Positions 8,461-16,411 of a DNA stretch of 64,000 nucleotides are shown here, one piece after another. The stretch is from positions 124,001 to 188,000 of the forward strand of contig CAWGFO010000009.1 in the NCBI GenBank assembly GCA_963821925.1, written 5' to 3'. Every line of letters starts with the position of its first letter. Positions within the stretch are counted from its first letter, which is position 1. Made by a program: the position numbers and the translations under genes. The notes under the pieces are model-generated. The model searched no databases. It worked only from the letters and a program-made list of their open reading frames with translations, and was not told the origin of the DNA. The stretch is from JAOUEA01 sp963821925. GTDB lineage: Bacteria > Actinomycetota > UBA4738 > HRBIN12.

Positions 8461-8535
8461 CGGGCCGTGGCGCAGCTTGGTTAGCGCGTCTGACTGGGGG
8501 TCAGAAGGTCGCGGGTTCGAATCCCGCCGGCCCGA
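8461..8535 (+). tRNA. tRNA-Pro (anticodon GGG)
   Basis: Cloverleaf drawn by hand. The acceptor stem CGGGCCG/CGGCCCG has 7 pairs and the discriminator is A. The anticodon stem TCTGA/TCAGA encloses the loop CTGGGGG, so the anticodon is GGG with G37. The T stem is GCGGG/CCCGC with loop TTCGAAT. The CCA end is not encoded. The next gene starts 3 nt after the discriminator base, so 3' processing of this tRNA would create the 5' end of that mRNA. Confidence 0.95.
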
Positions 8536-8538
8536 CCG

Positions 8539-9126
8539 ATGAGTAGGACAGATGGGCCCACGCCCGGGCCGTCCGCGATCTGGACGGTTCCGAACGTCCT
8601 CTCCTTCATCCGCATCGGGTTGATCCCGGTCTTCTGCTGGCTGATCGTCGACGAGGACACGACGATGGCCGGCATCCTGCTGTTCGGCGCGGTCGTGGCC
8701 ACCGACTGGGTCGACGGGACGATCGCCCGCCGCACGGGGCAGGTCACCGAGCTCGGCAAGGTGCTCGACCCGGTCGCCGACCGGCTCTCGATCGCGGCCG
8801 GCCTGATCGCCCTGATGGTGCGGGGCGCGTTCCCCGTCTGGGCGGGCCTCGCGATCTTGCTGCGCGACGTCGTCGTGCTGATCGCCGGCGCCGTCTTGCT
8901 CTTCGGGCAGCGCCAGGCTCGGGTCGAGGTCCGCTACATCGGCAAGGTCGCCACGATGTCCCTGATGACCGCGGTCCCCACGATCTCGTGGGGGAACCTC
9001 GGGTACCCGCTGGGGGACGCTGCCCTGGTCGTGGGCTGGCTCGCGTTCGTCCCGGGCATCCTCGAGTACTACGTGGCGGCCGCGATCTACCTCGGGGACG
9101 CACGCCGGATCCGCGTCTCCCCGTGA
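8539..9126 (+). CDS. pgsA: CDP-alcohol phosphatidyltransferase (phosphatidylglycerophosphate synthase-like)
   Basis: Membrane enzyme that transfers a phosphatidyl group from CDP-diacylglycerol to an alcohol, probably glycerol-3-phosphate. The full family signature D-x2-DG-x2-AR-x8-G-x3-D-x3-D is present at about residues 56-78 (DWVDGTIARR, then LDPVADR). There are several transmembrane segments in 195 aa. The ATG is only 3 nt after tRNA-Pro and has no Shine-Dalgarno site of its own. The N-terminal WTVPNVLSFIRIGLIP is typical, so the start is right. The exact alcohol cannot be told from sequence. Confidence 0.9.
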   Translation: MSRTDGPTPGPSAIWTVPNVLSFIRIGLIPVFCWLIVDEDTTMAGILLFGAVVATDWVDGTIARRTGQVTELGKVLDPVADRLSIAAGLIALMVRGAFPVWAGLAILLRDVVVLIAGAVLLFGQRQARVEVRYIGKVATMSLMTAVPTISWGNLGYPLGDAALVVGWLAFVPGILEYYVAAAIYLGDARRIRVSP

Positions 9127-9210
9127 GCATCGCGGCCCGGCCGCAGACGCTATCGTGTGCGGGTCGCCAGCCGGCGAACGGTGTCGGCACGGGATAGAGG
9201 GAGGCGTCAG

Positions 9211-9597
9211 GTGGAGTTCCCGGAGGACCTTCGGTACACGAAGGAGCACGAGTGGACGCGGCTCGAAGGCGGGCGCGTCCGGATCGGCATCACGGACTTC
9301 GCGCAGGACGCCCTCGGCGACGTGGTGTACGTCGACCTTCCCGAGGTGGGCGTGTCGGTCGAGGCCGACCAGCCCCTCGGCGAGGTCGAATCGACGAAGT
9401 CCGTCTCCGACGTCTACAGCCCGGTCAGCGGCACGATCGTCGAGCGGAACCCCTTGATCGACGAGCGCCCTGAGCTCGTCAACGAACAGCCGTACGGCGA
9501 CGGGTGGCTGGTCGTGATCGAGCCCGTCGACGCCAACGCGGTGGACGCGCTCCTCGACGCGCAGGGGTACCGAGGCTTCCTCGACTCGGCGAGCTGA
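9211..9597 (+). CDS. gcvH: Glycine cleavage system H protein
   Basis: Lipoyl carrier that shuttles the aminomethyl group between the P, T and L proteins of glycine cleavage. The 128-aa product begins FPEDLRYTKEHEW and carries the lipoylated Lys in GEVESTKSVSDVYSPVSG (Lys63). The start is GTG 9211, preceded by GAGGGAGG at 9198-9204. An upstream in-frame GTG at 9157 would add unrelated residues. The P-protein subunits are 6 kb downstream. gcvT is not in the window. The order gcvH-FHA-MerR matches mycobacteria. Confidence 0.95.
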   Translation: MEFPEDLRYTKEHEWTRLEGGRVRIGITDFAQDALGDVVYVDLPEVGVSVEADQPLGEVESTKSVSDVYSPVSGTIVERNPLIDERPELVNEQPYGDGWLVVIEPVDANAVDALLDAQGYRGFLDSAS

Positions 9598-9734
9598 GCG
9601 ACGACACCGCATCCCAGGTGGCCCCCGCCGAGCCCCAGCTCGGCCGTTCAGCTCGGCGTATCGAGACTTGACCCCCGTCCAGCGTTCCTCGAGGTGCAGG
9701 CATGCGCGGGGTCGAGGGTTCACTCTGAGTCTGG

Positions 9735-9763
9735 TTGAAGGTTCTGACCTGCTGCGATAGGGT
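9735..9763 (+). promoter_or_regulatory. Promoter candidate for the FHA-merR-carboxypeptidase unit
   Basis: TTGAAG (9735-9740) and TAGGGT (9758-9763) are separated by 17 nt in the 244-nt gap after gcvH. Transcription from about 9770 would give a ~70-nt leader ahead of the FHA gene, which has its own GCGAGGA site. Confidence 0.5.
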
Positions 9764-9841
9764 CTCGTACGTGTTCATGGTCGAGGGTCTACCTTCGACC
9801 TCGACGCTTGCCCCGAGGCCGACCCCAGCGAGGACTTGACG

Positions 9842-10303
9842 GTGTTCTGCACCCGTTGTGGACATCCAAATCGAGACGACGCGCGCTTCTGCGCAGAGTG
9901 CGGGGCTTCACTGCAGGCAGACGCGACGCTGAGCCTGACGCCGGTCGAGGGCGAAGATGAGGGACACGATGAGTTCCCCTTCCCTCACGACGAACTGGAG
10001 CCCGGGCAGTCGCTCCTTCTCGTCAAGCGTGGCCCCAACGCGGGGTCGACGTTCCTCCTCGAGGCCGGGTCCACCGCGGTGGGACGCAGCACCGACAGCG
10101 CGGTCTTCCTCGACGACATCACGGTGTCGCGTGCGCACGCGACCTTCGAGCGGCGTGACGACGGATCCTGGTTCGTGCGTGACGTCGGGAGCTTGAACGG
10201 CACGTACGTGAACGGCGAGCAGGTCGACGAGACGAAGCTCGCGTCCGGGGACGAGGTCCAGATCGGCAAGTTCAAACTCACGTTCTTCGCGGCAGGGGAG
10301 TGA
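9842..10303 (+). CDS. FHA-domain protein with N-terminal zinc ribbon (GarA-like position)
   Basis: Phosphothreonine-binding signalling protein. Residues 3-24 form a zinc ribbon (CTRCG...CAECG). An acidic linker carries DATLSLTP. Residues ~60-150 are an FHA domain with the canonical GRS, SRAH, SLNGT and N residues. In mycobacteria the gene at this place is GarA, whose N-terminal Thr residues are phosphorylated by Ser/Thr kinases and which then regulates 2-oxoglutarate and glutamate enzymes. The zinc ribbon is absent from GarA, so the two are related by position and domain but not proven equivalent. GTG 9842 is preferred over TTG 9836 because GAGGA lies 7 nt upstream. Confidence 0.85.
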   Translation: MFCTRCGHPNRDDARFCAECGASLQADATLSLTPVEGEDEGHDEFPFPHDELEPGQSLLLVKRGPNAGSTFLLEAGSTAVGRSTDSAVFLDDITVSRAHATFERRDDGSWFVRDVGSLNGTYVNGEQVDETKLASGDEVQIGKFKLTFFAAGE

Positions 10304-11073
10304 TGAAGCAGATGGCGGGCACGCGCAACTACCAGTCGATCGGCGAGGTCCTGGTGTCGGTCAAGACGGAGTTCCCCGACATCACGATCTCCAAGATCCG
10401 GTTCCTCGAGGCGGAGGGGTTGATCGAGCCCGAGCGCACGCCGTCCGGCTATCGCAAGTTCTACGTCGACGACGTCGAGCGCCTGAAGTCGATCCTGCGC
10501 ATGCAGCGCGACGAGTACCTGCCGCTGAAGGTGATCAAGGAGCGGCTCCTCAAGCAGGACGTCGACGAGGCCGCCGCCGACGAGGAGCTCGAGCTCGACG
10601 AGGACGCCGCGGCCGAGGCGAAGGCCGCGAAGGCGGAGAAGGCGGAGAAGGCGGCGACCGCGACGGAGGAGATCGCGGAGGCGCCGACCGGCCTGCAGAT
10701 GTCGATCGAGGAGATGTCCGCGGCGACCGGTGTCGAGCGCGACCGCATCCGCGAGCTCGAGTCGTTCGGCATCGTGTGCTCGCACGGACCCGACGGGGCC
10801 AAGTATTACGACGGTGACGACTACATCATCCTGTCGATCGTGAAGGACTTCTTCCGATTCGGGATCGAGCCCCGCCACCTCACGATGTACAAGCATTTCG
10901 TCGACCGCGAGGCGTCGTTCTTCGAAGCCCTCGTGGCGCCGACGCTCCGTCAGAAGAACCCCGACGCGCGCCGTGCGGCCGGGCAGACGCTCGCCGACCT
11001 GTCGGTGACCTCCCGCAAGTTCAAGCAGGCCCTGCTCCGCACGAACCTCCGGGACCACCTTCAGGTCACGTGA
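10303..11073 (+). CDS. MerR-family transcriptional regulator (Rv1828-like)
   Basis: DNA-binding regulator with a MerR helix-turn-helix at residues ~10-80 (TISKIRFLEAEGLIEPERTP, GYRKFYVDDVERL). An unusual Ala/Glu/Lys-rich linker follows (repeated KAEKA units, about residues 85-125). The C-terminal domain is shared with the mycobacterial neighbour of garA (ATGVERDRIRELESFGI, FFRFGIEPRHLTMYK). The ATG overlaps the FHA stop as TGATG, with GGGGAG just upstream. The context suggests co-regulation with the FHA protein, but the target genes are unknown. Confidence 0.88.
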   Translation: MKQMAGTRNYQSIGEVLVSVKTEFPDITISKIRFLEAEGLIEPERTPSGYRKFYVDDVERLKSILRMQRDEYLPLKVIKERLLKQDVDEAAADEELELDEDAAAEAKAAKAEKAEKAATATEEIAEAPTGLQMSIEEMSAATGVERDRIRELESFGIVCSHGPDGAKYYDGDDYIILSIVKDFFRFGIEPRHLTMYKHFVDREASFFEALVAPTLRQKNPDARRAAGQTLADLSVTSRKFKQALLRTNLRDHLQVT

Positions 11074-12344
11074 GTCCCGTCCGCCGCCGCCGCTCCATCG
11101 CGGCCGCGGTGCTCGTCCTCGCGCTGGGAGCCCAGGCCGCGTTCGTCTCGTTCGCCTCGGCCGAGCGCTCGACCCCGCCGCCGACGCCCGTCCCACCCAA
11201 GGGGTCGCCGTCGCCCTTCGTCTCGGACCTGCGGACGCCCGAGGATCATCTGACGGCCCCGTCGATCGGAGCCGCCGAGGCGTTGTTGGCCGACCTCGAC
11301 ACCGGCCAGGCGATGTTCGCGAAGGCCCCCGACCTCCGTCGGCCGATCGCGAGCCTCACGAAGGTGATGACCGCGCTGATCGTCCTGGAGCGCCGGAAGA
11401 TGAACGACGTCGTGACGGTCTCGCCCGACGCGGTGTTCGCGAGCGACGACTACGGCGCTACGTCGACGCTCGGCCTGAGGGCGGGGGAGCAGCTGTCGGT
11501 CCGCGATCTCCTCTACGCGCTCCTGCTGCAATCGAGCAACGATGCCGCCGAGGCGCTCGCGATCGACGTGAGCGGCTCCGTCGAGGCGTTCACGAGGCTG
11601 ATGGATCGCCGGGCCGCGCAGCTCGGGATGCGCGACACACGGTTCTTCTCGCCGCATGGGCTCGACGACCGGGGGCGCTCGACCGCCCGCGATCTGCTGC
11701 GCCTGATCCGGGCCGCCTACGACACGAAGGGGTTCGCGCCGATCGTGGCGACGAAGTTCGCGACGATCCCGGCACCAACGGGCCCGCCCCGCGTCGTGCA
11801 GAACCGGAACGTCCTCCTGTGGCTGTATCCCGGGGCGATCGGGGCGAAGACGGGGCTGACGTTCGGTGCGGGGTTCTGCGTGATCGCGGTCGCCGAGCGC
11901 GGGGAGCGCCGGCTCGTCAGCATCGTGCTGGACGGCGACGGCGAGCCCTTCTCCGACGCGGCCACGCTGCTGAACTTCGGATTCGACGGGTTCACGCAGC
12001 GTACGTTCGTCGAGGAGGGGGAGCCGGTCGGCGACGTCCGGGTCCTGGGGGGGACCGTCCCGGTCGTCGCCGGCGCCGACATCCGGGCGCTCGTGCCGAC
12101 GGCCGACCTGGAGGCGATCGAGCCCACACTCGTCGCCGATCCGAAGGCCGCCTATCCGCCCCCGGTGGGGGAGCGGATCGGCACGATCGCGATCACGTCG
12201 CCGGGCGTCACCTATGGCAGCGCGCCGCTGCTCGCCACGCGGGTCGAGCTGCCGCCCCCGCCCGACGGGGGTCCGTGGTGGGCGCGCGCCGCCTCGGCGG
12301 TCGGCGGCGCGGTCCTCGACGTGGTGGGCGGCCTGGCGTCGTGA
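11070..12344 (+). CDS. Serine-type D-Ala-D-Ala carboxypeptidase (S11 family)
   Basis: Exported penicillin-binding protein that trims pentapeptide stems of peptidoglycan. After a signal sequence (residues ~8-31) the three active-site motifs are in order: S-L-T-K at 95-98, S-S-N at 155-157 and K-T-G at 260-262. A beta-rich C-terminal domain and a final weakly hydrophobic helix (AVGGAVLDVVGGLAS) resemble the membrane-attachment helix of DacA/DacB. The GTG start overlaps the merR stop. At 424 aa it has normal S11 size. Confidence 0.9.
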   Translation: MSPVRRRRSIAAAVLVLALGAQAAFVSFASAERSTPPPTPVPPKGSPSPFVSDLRTPEDHLTAPSIGAAEALLADLDTGQAMFAKAPDLRRPIASLTKVMTALIVLERRKMNDVVTVSPDAVFASDDYGATSTLGLRAGEQLSVRDLLYALLLQSSNDAAEALAIDVSGSVEAFTRLMDRRAAQLGMRDTRFFSPHGLDDRGRSTARDLLRLIRAAYDTKGFAPIVATKFATIPAPTGPPRVVQNRNVLLWLYPGAIGAKTGLTFGAGFCVIAVAERGERRLVSIVLDGDGEPFSDAATLLNFGFDGFTQRTFVEEGEPVGDVRVLGGTVPVVAGADIRALVPTADLEAIEPTLVADPKAAYPPPVGERIGTIAITSPGVTYGSAPLLATRVELPPPPDGGPWWARAASAVGGAVLDVVGGLAS

Positions 12345-12396
12345 CCGTCCGGACGTAAGCCCGGCCGGCGTTCACGGGCATCCGACGGACGCCTGC

Positions 12397-12402
12397 TAGG
12401 CT
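12397..12402 (+). promoter_or_regulatory. -10 element (TAGGCT) of hpt
   Basis: TAGGCT ends 8 nt before the hpt ATG. The predicted start site falls on or next to the start codon, so the mRNA is probably leaderless. Confidence 0.5.
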
Positions 12403-12410
12403 CCGCGATC

Positions 12411-12992
12411 ATGACGGAGGTCGCGAGCGTCCTGTTCGGGCGCGAGGACGTCCGCCGCCGGGTGGAGGAGCTCGGCCGCACGATCGCCGGGGACTACGTG
12501 GGGCGCGAGCCCGTGTTGATCACGGTCCTCAAAGGCGGCGCGATGTTCCTCGCGGACCTGATCCGTGCGATCGATCTGCCGGTGGAACCGCATTTCATGG
12601 CGATCAGCCGGTACGACGACGCGGAAGAGTCGATGGGGCGCGTCCGGATCCTGCTCGACCTGGAGGTGGACCTGACCGGGCGCGACGTCCTGCTGGTCGA
12701 AGATATCGTCGACACCGGCCTCACCCTCCGTACGCTCCTCGGCGTCCTCCGCGCTCGCGGCCCCGCCTCCCTCGAGGTCGTGACGCTGCTCGACAAGTCG
12801 GCGCGCCGGATCGTCCCGCTCGCGCCCCGCTACGTCGGGTTCGACTGTCCGGACCGGTTCGTCGTCGGGTACGGGCTCGACGTGGGGGAGCGGTACCGGA
12901 ACCTCCCGGACATCCTCCAGGTCGACGACCTCCCCGCGCTGACGGCCGATCCGGACGCCCTCGTCCCTCTGCTCGAGGGGATCGGCGCCTAG
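12411..12992 (+). CDS. hpt: Hypoxanthine phosphoribosyltransferase
   Basis: Purine salvage enzyme making IMP or GMP from hypoxanthine or guanine and PRPP. The PRPP-binding motif LLVEDIVDTGLTLRTLL is at residues ~93-109. The early loop LITVLKGGAMFLADLIRAI and the base-binding YVGFDCPDRFVVGYGLD near the end are also characteristic. 193 aa is standard. There is no Shine-Dalgarno sequence and a -10 hexamer lies just upstream. Confidence 0.94.
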   Translation: MTEVASVLFGREDVRRRVEELGRTIAGDYVGREPVLITVLKGGAMFLADLIRAIDLPVEPHFMAISRYDDAEESMGRVRILLDLEVDLTGRDVLLVEDIVDTGLTLRTLLGVLRARGPASLEVVTLLDKSARRIVPLAPRYVGFDCPDRFVVGYGLDVGERYRNLPDILQVDDLPALTADPDALVPLLEGIGA

Positions 12993-13031
12993 GGCCGCTC
13001 GCTACAGGTTGCCCGTCCTCGGGGCCGCGGT

Positions 13032-13037
13032 TACGCT
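13032..13037 (+). promoter_or_regulatory. -10 element (TACGCT) of the bifunctional nuclease gene
   Basis: TACGCT ends exactly 7 nt before ATG 13045. This supports that start over an upstream TTG at 13009 and predicts a leaderless mRNA. Confidence 0.5.
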
Positions 13038-13044
13038 CGATGAC

Positions 13045-13518
13045 ATGATCGAGATGGAGCTGACGGGCGTCCGCGTAGAGCTCCCGACGAACCAGCCCAT
13101 CGTCCTGCTGCGCGAACGCGGCGGGGAGCGGTACCTCCCGATCTGGATCGGCGCCGCCGAGGCGGCCGCGATCGCCCTCTCGTTGCAGGGGGTCGTCACC
13201 CCGCGGCCCATGACCCACGACCTGATGAAGAACATCCTCGAGGACCTGTCCGTGCAGGTCAGCCGGATCGTGGTGACGGAGCTGCGCGACGCCACGTTCT
13301 TCGCGTCGATCGAGATGAGCCGGATGGGGGAGCCCTACGAGATCTCCTCGCGTCCCTCCGACGCGATCGCGCTCGCGGTGCGCATGTCGGTGCCGATCTT
13401 CGCCAGCGAGGACGTCCTCGAGGAGGCATCGATCCTGATCCCGGGCGACGAAGACGAAGAGGTCGAGAAGTTCCGGGAGTTCCTCGACAACGTCAGCCCC
13501 GAGGACTTCGAGAGCTGA
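13045..13518 (+). CDS. Bifunctional nuclease-family protein (BFN/DUF151)
   Basis: A 157-aa protein of the DUF151 family, whose founding members were described as having DNase and RNase activity. Its physiological role in actinobacteria is unclear. Recognisable segments are MIEMELTGVRVELPTNQPIV, YLPIWIGAAEAAAIAL and SSRPSDAIALAVRM, followed by an acidic C-terminus. It sits between hpt and the second merR, matching its place between the two MerR genes in mycobacteria. It faces the CAP-domain gene tail to tail across a strong hairpin. Confidence 0.88.
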   Translation: MIEMELTGVRVELPTNQPIVLLRERGGERYLPIWIGAAEAAAIALSLQGVVTPRPMTHDLMKNILEDLSVQVSRIVVTELRDATFFASIEMSRMGEPYEISSRPSDAIALAVRMSVPIFASEDVLEEASILIPGDEDEEVEKFREFLDNVSPEDFES

Positions 13519-13526
13519 GCACGGGC

Positions 13527-13563
13527 CGGCGGCCGAGCGTCCCCCTCGATCGCTCGGCCGCCG
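13527..13563. terminator. Bidirectional terminator hairpin
   Basis: Perfect 13-bp arms CGGCGGCCGAGCG (13527-13539) and CGCTCGGCCGCCG (13551-13563) enclose an 11-nt loop between two convergent genes. There is no T tract. Confidence 0.7.
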
Positions 13564-13581
13564 CGTCGCCCGCGTTCCGGA

Positions 13582-14052
13582 TCAACCGTAGAAGAACAGG
13601 GTGACCCAGAGCTTCTTGCCGTCCTTGACGACGCCGATCGCCACGTGGCGGAAGCGGCCGTCGAGGATGTTCTCCCGATGGACGGGACTGCGCATGAAGG
13701 CCCGCTGCAGCCCCGCGATGTCGCCGGTGGTCCAGCCGATGTTCTCGCCCCAGCGCGACCAACGGCCCACCCCCGACAGGTACACGTCGGGGTCGTTCGA
13801 GTGGAAGAGGGTATTGCGGCGCGCCATCGCCTGGCTGTGCTTGACGGCGAAGACCGACGCCCCGCGATCGAGCCGCACGCGGTGAACCCCGTGGCTGAGG
13901 CGACTGTGGTTCGTCGCCTTGAAGAGCTGCCAGGCGTAATTCGGACCGTAGTGCGGGGTGACGGCGTGCGCGGTGGCGGGAAGCAGGCCGAGGACGAGGG
14001 TCATGACGAGCGCCGCCACGAGCTGTGCCGTTCGCTTCGAAGGTCGTGCCAT
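13582..14052 (-). CDS. Secreted CAP-domain (SCP/PR1-like) protein
   Basis: 156-aa exported protein. A signal peptide (residues ~1-30, ALVMTLVLGLLPATAHA) is followed by one CAP domain. Recognisable elements are FKATNHSRLSHGVHRVRLD, an HSQAMA helix, WGENIGW and SPVHRENILDGRFRHVAIGV. The conserved His and Glu residues of the CAP cavity are present. Start 14052 is chosen because GGGAG lies 7 nt upstream. A start at 14085 would only extend the N-terminus. Bacterial CAP proteins are widespread and mostly uncharacterised, and no substrate can be inferred. Confidence 0.85.
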   Translation of the reverse strand: MARPSKRTAQLVAALVMTLVLGLLPATAHAVTPHYGPNYAWQLFKATNHSRLSHGVHRVRLDRGASVFAVKHSQAMARRNTLFHSNDPDVYLSGVGRWSRWGENIGWTTGDIAGLQRAFMRSPVHRENILDGRFRHVAIGVVKDGKKLWVTLFFYG

Positions 14053-14183
14053 CTCGGTGTCTCCCGGTGGGTGCGTCCTAGTCACTTCGAGCTAGTAAGA
14101 CTCCATCGGCCGAACCCCGGCCCACCTTGAGGCCGGCCGACGGTGCGATCGTCCGTCTCCGCGAGATCGCCCGTCGACGAGCG

Positions 14184-14212
14184 TTGACAGGCCCCCGGAA
14201 GGGCCATACGCT
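14184..14212 (+). promoter_or_regulatory. Sigma-70-type promoter of the second merR operon
   Basis: TTGACA (14184-14189) and TACGCT (14207-14212) are separated by exactly 17 nt, the best -35/-10 pair in the window. The start site near 14219 would give a ~27-nt leader with GGAG 6 nt before ATG 14246. Confidence 0.75.
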
Positions 14213-14245
14213 GCCGAAACACATCGACGTGATTACGGAGTTGTC

Positions 14246-14680
14246 ATGAGCGAACAGGGGTATCGCGCGCCCGAAGCGGTGCGTATCACCGGCGTCAGCT
14301 ACCGCCAGCTCGACTACTGGACCCGCACGGACCTCGTCACGCCGTCGATCAAGGACGCGCACGGTTCGGGCACCCAGCGGCTCTACTCGTTCCAGGACCT
14401 CGCGACGCTCCGCGTGATCAAGCGGTTGCTCGACACGGGTCTCTCGCTCCAACGGATCCGCAAGGCCGTGGCGCACCTGCGCACGATGGACGAGCGCCCG
14501 CACGGCGTGACGCTGATGTCCGACGGGGCGGGCATCTACGAGGCGCACTCGCCCGAGGCGGTCGTCGACCTGTTGAAGAACGGCCAGGGGGTCTTCGCGA
14601 TCTCGCTCGACGCGGTCTGGAACGACCTCGAGTCCGAGGTGCAGCAGGCGTCCAAGGGCCGCGCGGCCGGAGGCTCGTGA
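14246..14680 (+). CDS. MerR-family transcriptional regulator (Rv1830-like)
   Basis: 144-aa regulator with a MerR helix-turn-helix (YRAPEAVRITGVSYRQLDYW, RLYSFQDLATLRVIKRLL) and the continuation GLSLQRIRKAVAHLRTMDE. It lacks the effector domain and cysteines of metal-sensing MerR proteins. It is the counterpart of the second MerR gene in the conserved gcvH-garA-merR cluster. It has its own strong promoter and overlaps the next gene (GTGA). Confidence 0.88.
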   Translation: MSEQGYRAPEAVRITGVSYRQLDYWTRTDLVTPSIKDAHGSGTQRLYSFQDLATLRVIKRLLDTGLSLQRIRKAVAHLRTMDERPHGVTLMSDGAGIYEAHSPEAVVDLLKNGQGVFAISLDAVWNDLESEVQQASKGRAAGGS

Positions 14681-15048
14681 GCGCCGAGCCCGCCGACGCC
14701 GAGCACCTCCTCAAGAGCGACACGATCCGCTTCGCGCACGCCTCCGAGCGCCAGTTCGCGCGGCTGCTGGACTTCTACGCGATCGAGTGGGCGTACGAGC
14801 CCACCTCGTTCGACATCGAGTGGGATCGCGACGGCAAGGTGACGCGGCGGTTCACCCCCGACTTCTACCTGCCCGAGTTCGATCTCTACATCGAGATCAC
14901 GACGCTGAACCAGAAGCTCGTGACGAAGAAGAACCGCAAGGTCCGGCGGCTGCGTGAGCGCTATCCCGAGATCACCTGCAAGATCTTCTACCAGCGCGAC
15001 TACCTGTCCCTGGTGACGAAGTACGGCCTCGAGGATGCATCGGGTTGA
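14677..15048 (+). CDS. Small protein resembling a PD-(D/E)XK nuclease
   Basis: 123 aa, co-transcribed with merR. The centre reads RRFTPDFYLPEFDLYIEITT followed by a Lys-rich segment (QKLVTKKNRKVRRL). This resembles the PD...ExK core of restriction-endonuclease-like folds, with an N-terminal helix (SERQFARLLDFYAIEW) placed as in TnsA/VSR-like proteins. In the third motif Thr replaces the usual Lys, with lysines a few residues later, so catalysis is not assured. I do not recognise a characterised homologue. Confidence 0.75.
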   Translation: MSAEPADAEHLLKSDTIRFAHASERQFARLLDFYAIEWAYEPTSFDIEWDRDGKVTRRFTPDFYLPEFDLYIEITTLNQKLVTKKNRKVRRLRERYPEITCKIFYQRDYLSLVTKYGLEDASG

Positions 15049-15075
15049 CCCGCGGGCATAGCGCCGCCGCCTCCG

Positions 15076-15081
15076 TAGACT
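15076..15081 (+). promoter_or_regulatory. -10 element (TAGACT) of gcvPA
   Basis: TAGACT ends 7 nt before GTG 15089, implying a leaderless gcvPA-gcvPB mRNA. There is no space for a glycine riboswitch. Confidence 0.5.
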
Positions 15082-15088
15082 TCCGGAC

Positions 15089-16411
15089 GTGAGGTTCGCG
15101 CCACACACCGACGACGACGTCCGCGAGATGCTCGCGGGGGTCGGCGTCCCCTCGCTCGCCGCGCTCTTCGATCAGATCCCCGCCTCGGTCCGGCTCGACC
15201 GCGACCTCGATCTCCCGGACGGCGTCTCCGAGATGGAGATCATGGCCGACCTCCGCCGGCTCGCCGCGGGGAACCGCCACGCCGACGAGCTCGTCTGCTT
15301 CGCGGGGGCGGGCGCCTACGACCACTACGTGCCGAGCGTCGTGTGGGCGCTGGCGGGGCGCTCGGAGTTCTACACCTCGTACACGCCCTACCAGCCGGAG
15401 CTCTCGCAGGGGGCGCTGCAGGCGCTCTTCGAGTTCCAGTCGATGATCTGCGAGCTCACCGGCATGGAGGTCTCGAACGCGTCGCTGTACGACGGCGCGA
15501 CCTCGCTCGTGGAGGCCGTGAACATGGCGCGGGGGGGCACGCGTGGCCGGGTCCTCGTGAGCGGTACCGTCGATCCGCGGTTCGTCGAGACGCTCGCGAC
15601 CTACGGGCGAGGGGCGGGGTACGCGCCCGAGGTGTTCGCGGCCGAGGGCGGACGCGGTGGTGCCCCCGACGTGAGCGACGACGTCGCGGCCGTGATCGTG
15701 CAGCACCCCAACTATCTCGGTGCGCTCGAGGACGTGGCGACGTTCGCCGAGACGGCGCACGCAGGGGGCGCGCGGCTGATCCAGATCTTCGACCCGCTCT
15801 CGCTCGGGGTGCTCGCCCCGCCCGGGGACCTCGGCGTCGACATCGCGGTCGCCGAGGGACAGTCGCTCGGCAACCACCTGAACTTCGGCGGGCCGTACCT
15901 CGGGCTGATCGCTGCGCGGATGGCCGACGTCCGGCGCATGCCGGGCCGGATCGTGGGCGAGACCACCGACGTCGACGGCCGCACCGGCTACGTGCTCACG
16001 CTCCAGGCGCGCGAACAGCACATCCGCCGGGAGAAGGCCACCTCGAACATCTGCACGAACCAGACCCTGATGGCGCTCGCGGCCACGATCTACCTCGCAT
16101 GGTTGGGTCCCGGCGGGCTCGAGGAGCTCGGGCGGCAGTGCGCGGCGAAGGCTCGCTACGCGTTCGACCGGCTCACGGCGCTCCCCGGGGTCGAGCCCCT
16201 CGTTCCCGATGCGCCCTTCTTCAAGGAGTTCGCGATCCGGCTGCCGCGCCCGGCGGCCGAGGTGCGCGACGCGGCGATCGAGCGCGGGGTGCTGGCCGGC
16301 GTGCCCGTCGCGGGCGGCGACGGTCACGGGCTGCTCGTCGCGGTCACCGAACGGCGGGACCGCGGGGAGATCGACCGGCTCGTCGCGGCCGTCGAGGAGG
16401 CGATCGCCTGA
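15089..16411 (+). CDS. gcvPA: Glycine dehydrogenase (decarboxylating) subunit 1
   Basis: N-terminal half of the two-subunit P protein, which decarboxylates glycine and loads the aminomethyl group on GcvH. 440 aa. Family motifs are FAGAGAYDHYVPSVVWAL, YTSYTPYQPELSQGALQALF and EKATSNICTNQTLMAL. Bacteria either fuse the two halves, as mycobacteria and E. coli do, or split them as here. The GTG start lies 7 nt after a -10 hexamer. The stop overlaps the gcvPB start (TGATG). Confidence 0.95.
   Translation: MRFAPHTDDDVREMLAGVGVPSLAALFDQIPASVRLDRDLDLPDGVSEMEIMADLRRLAAGNRHADELVCFAGAGAYDHYVPSVVWALAGRSEFYTSYTPYQPELSQGALQALFEFQSMICELTGMEVSNASLYDGATSLVEAVNMARGGTRGRVLVSGTVDPRFVETLATYGRGAGYAPEVFAAEGGRGGAPDVSDDVAAVIVQHPNYLGALEDVATFAETAHAGGARLIQIFDPLSLGVLAPPGDLGVDIAVAEGQSLGNHLNFGGPYLGLIAARMADVRRMPGRIVGETTDVDGRTGYVLTLQAREQHIRREKATSNICTNQTLMALAATIYLAWLGPGGLEELGRQCAAKARYAFDRLTALPGVEPLVPDAPFFKEFAIRLPRPAAEVRDAAIERGVLAGVPVAGGDGHGLLVAVTERRDRGEIDRLVAAVEEAIA

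Noticed and set aside
15049..15088. Glycine riboswitch ahead of gcvPA
   Set aside because: Only 40 nt separate the genes and a -10 hexamer lies 7 nt before the start codon, leaving no space for an aptamer.
15343..16410. Long upstream extension of the gcvPB frame over gcvPA
   Set aside because: The extension is Arg/Ala-rich nonsense opposite gcvPA coding. The real start is ATG 16411, coupled to gcvPA.
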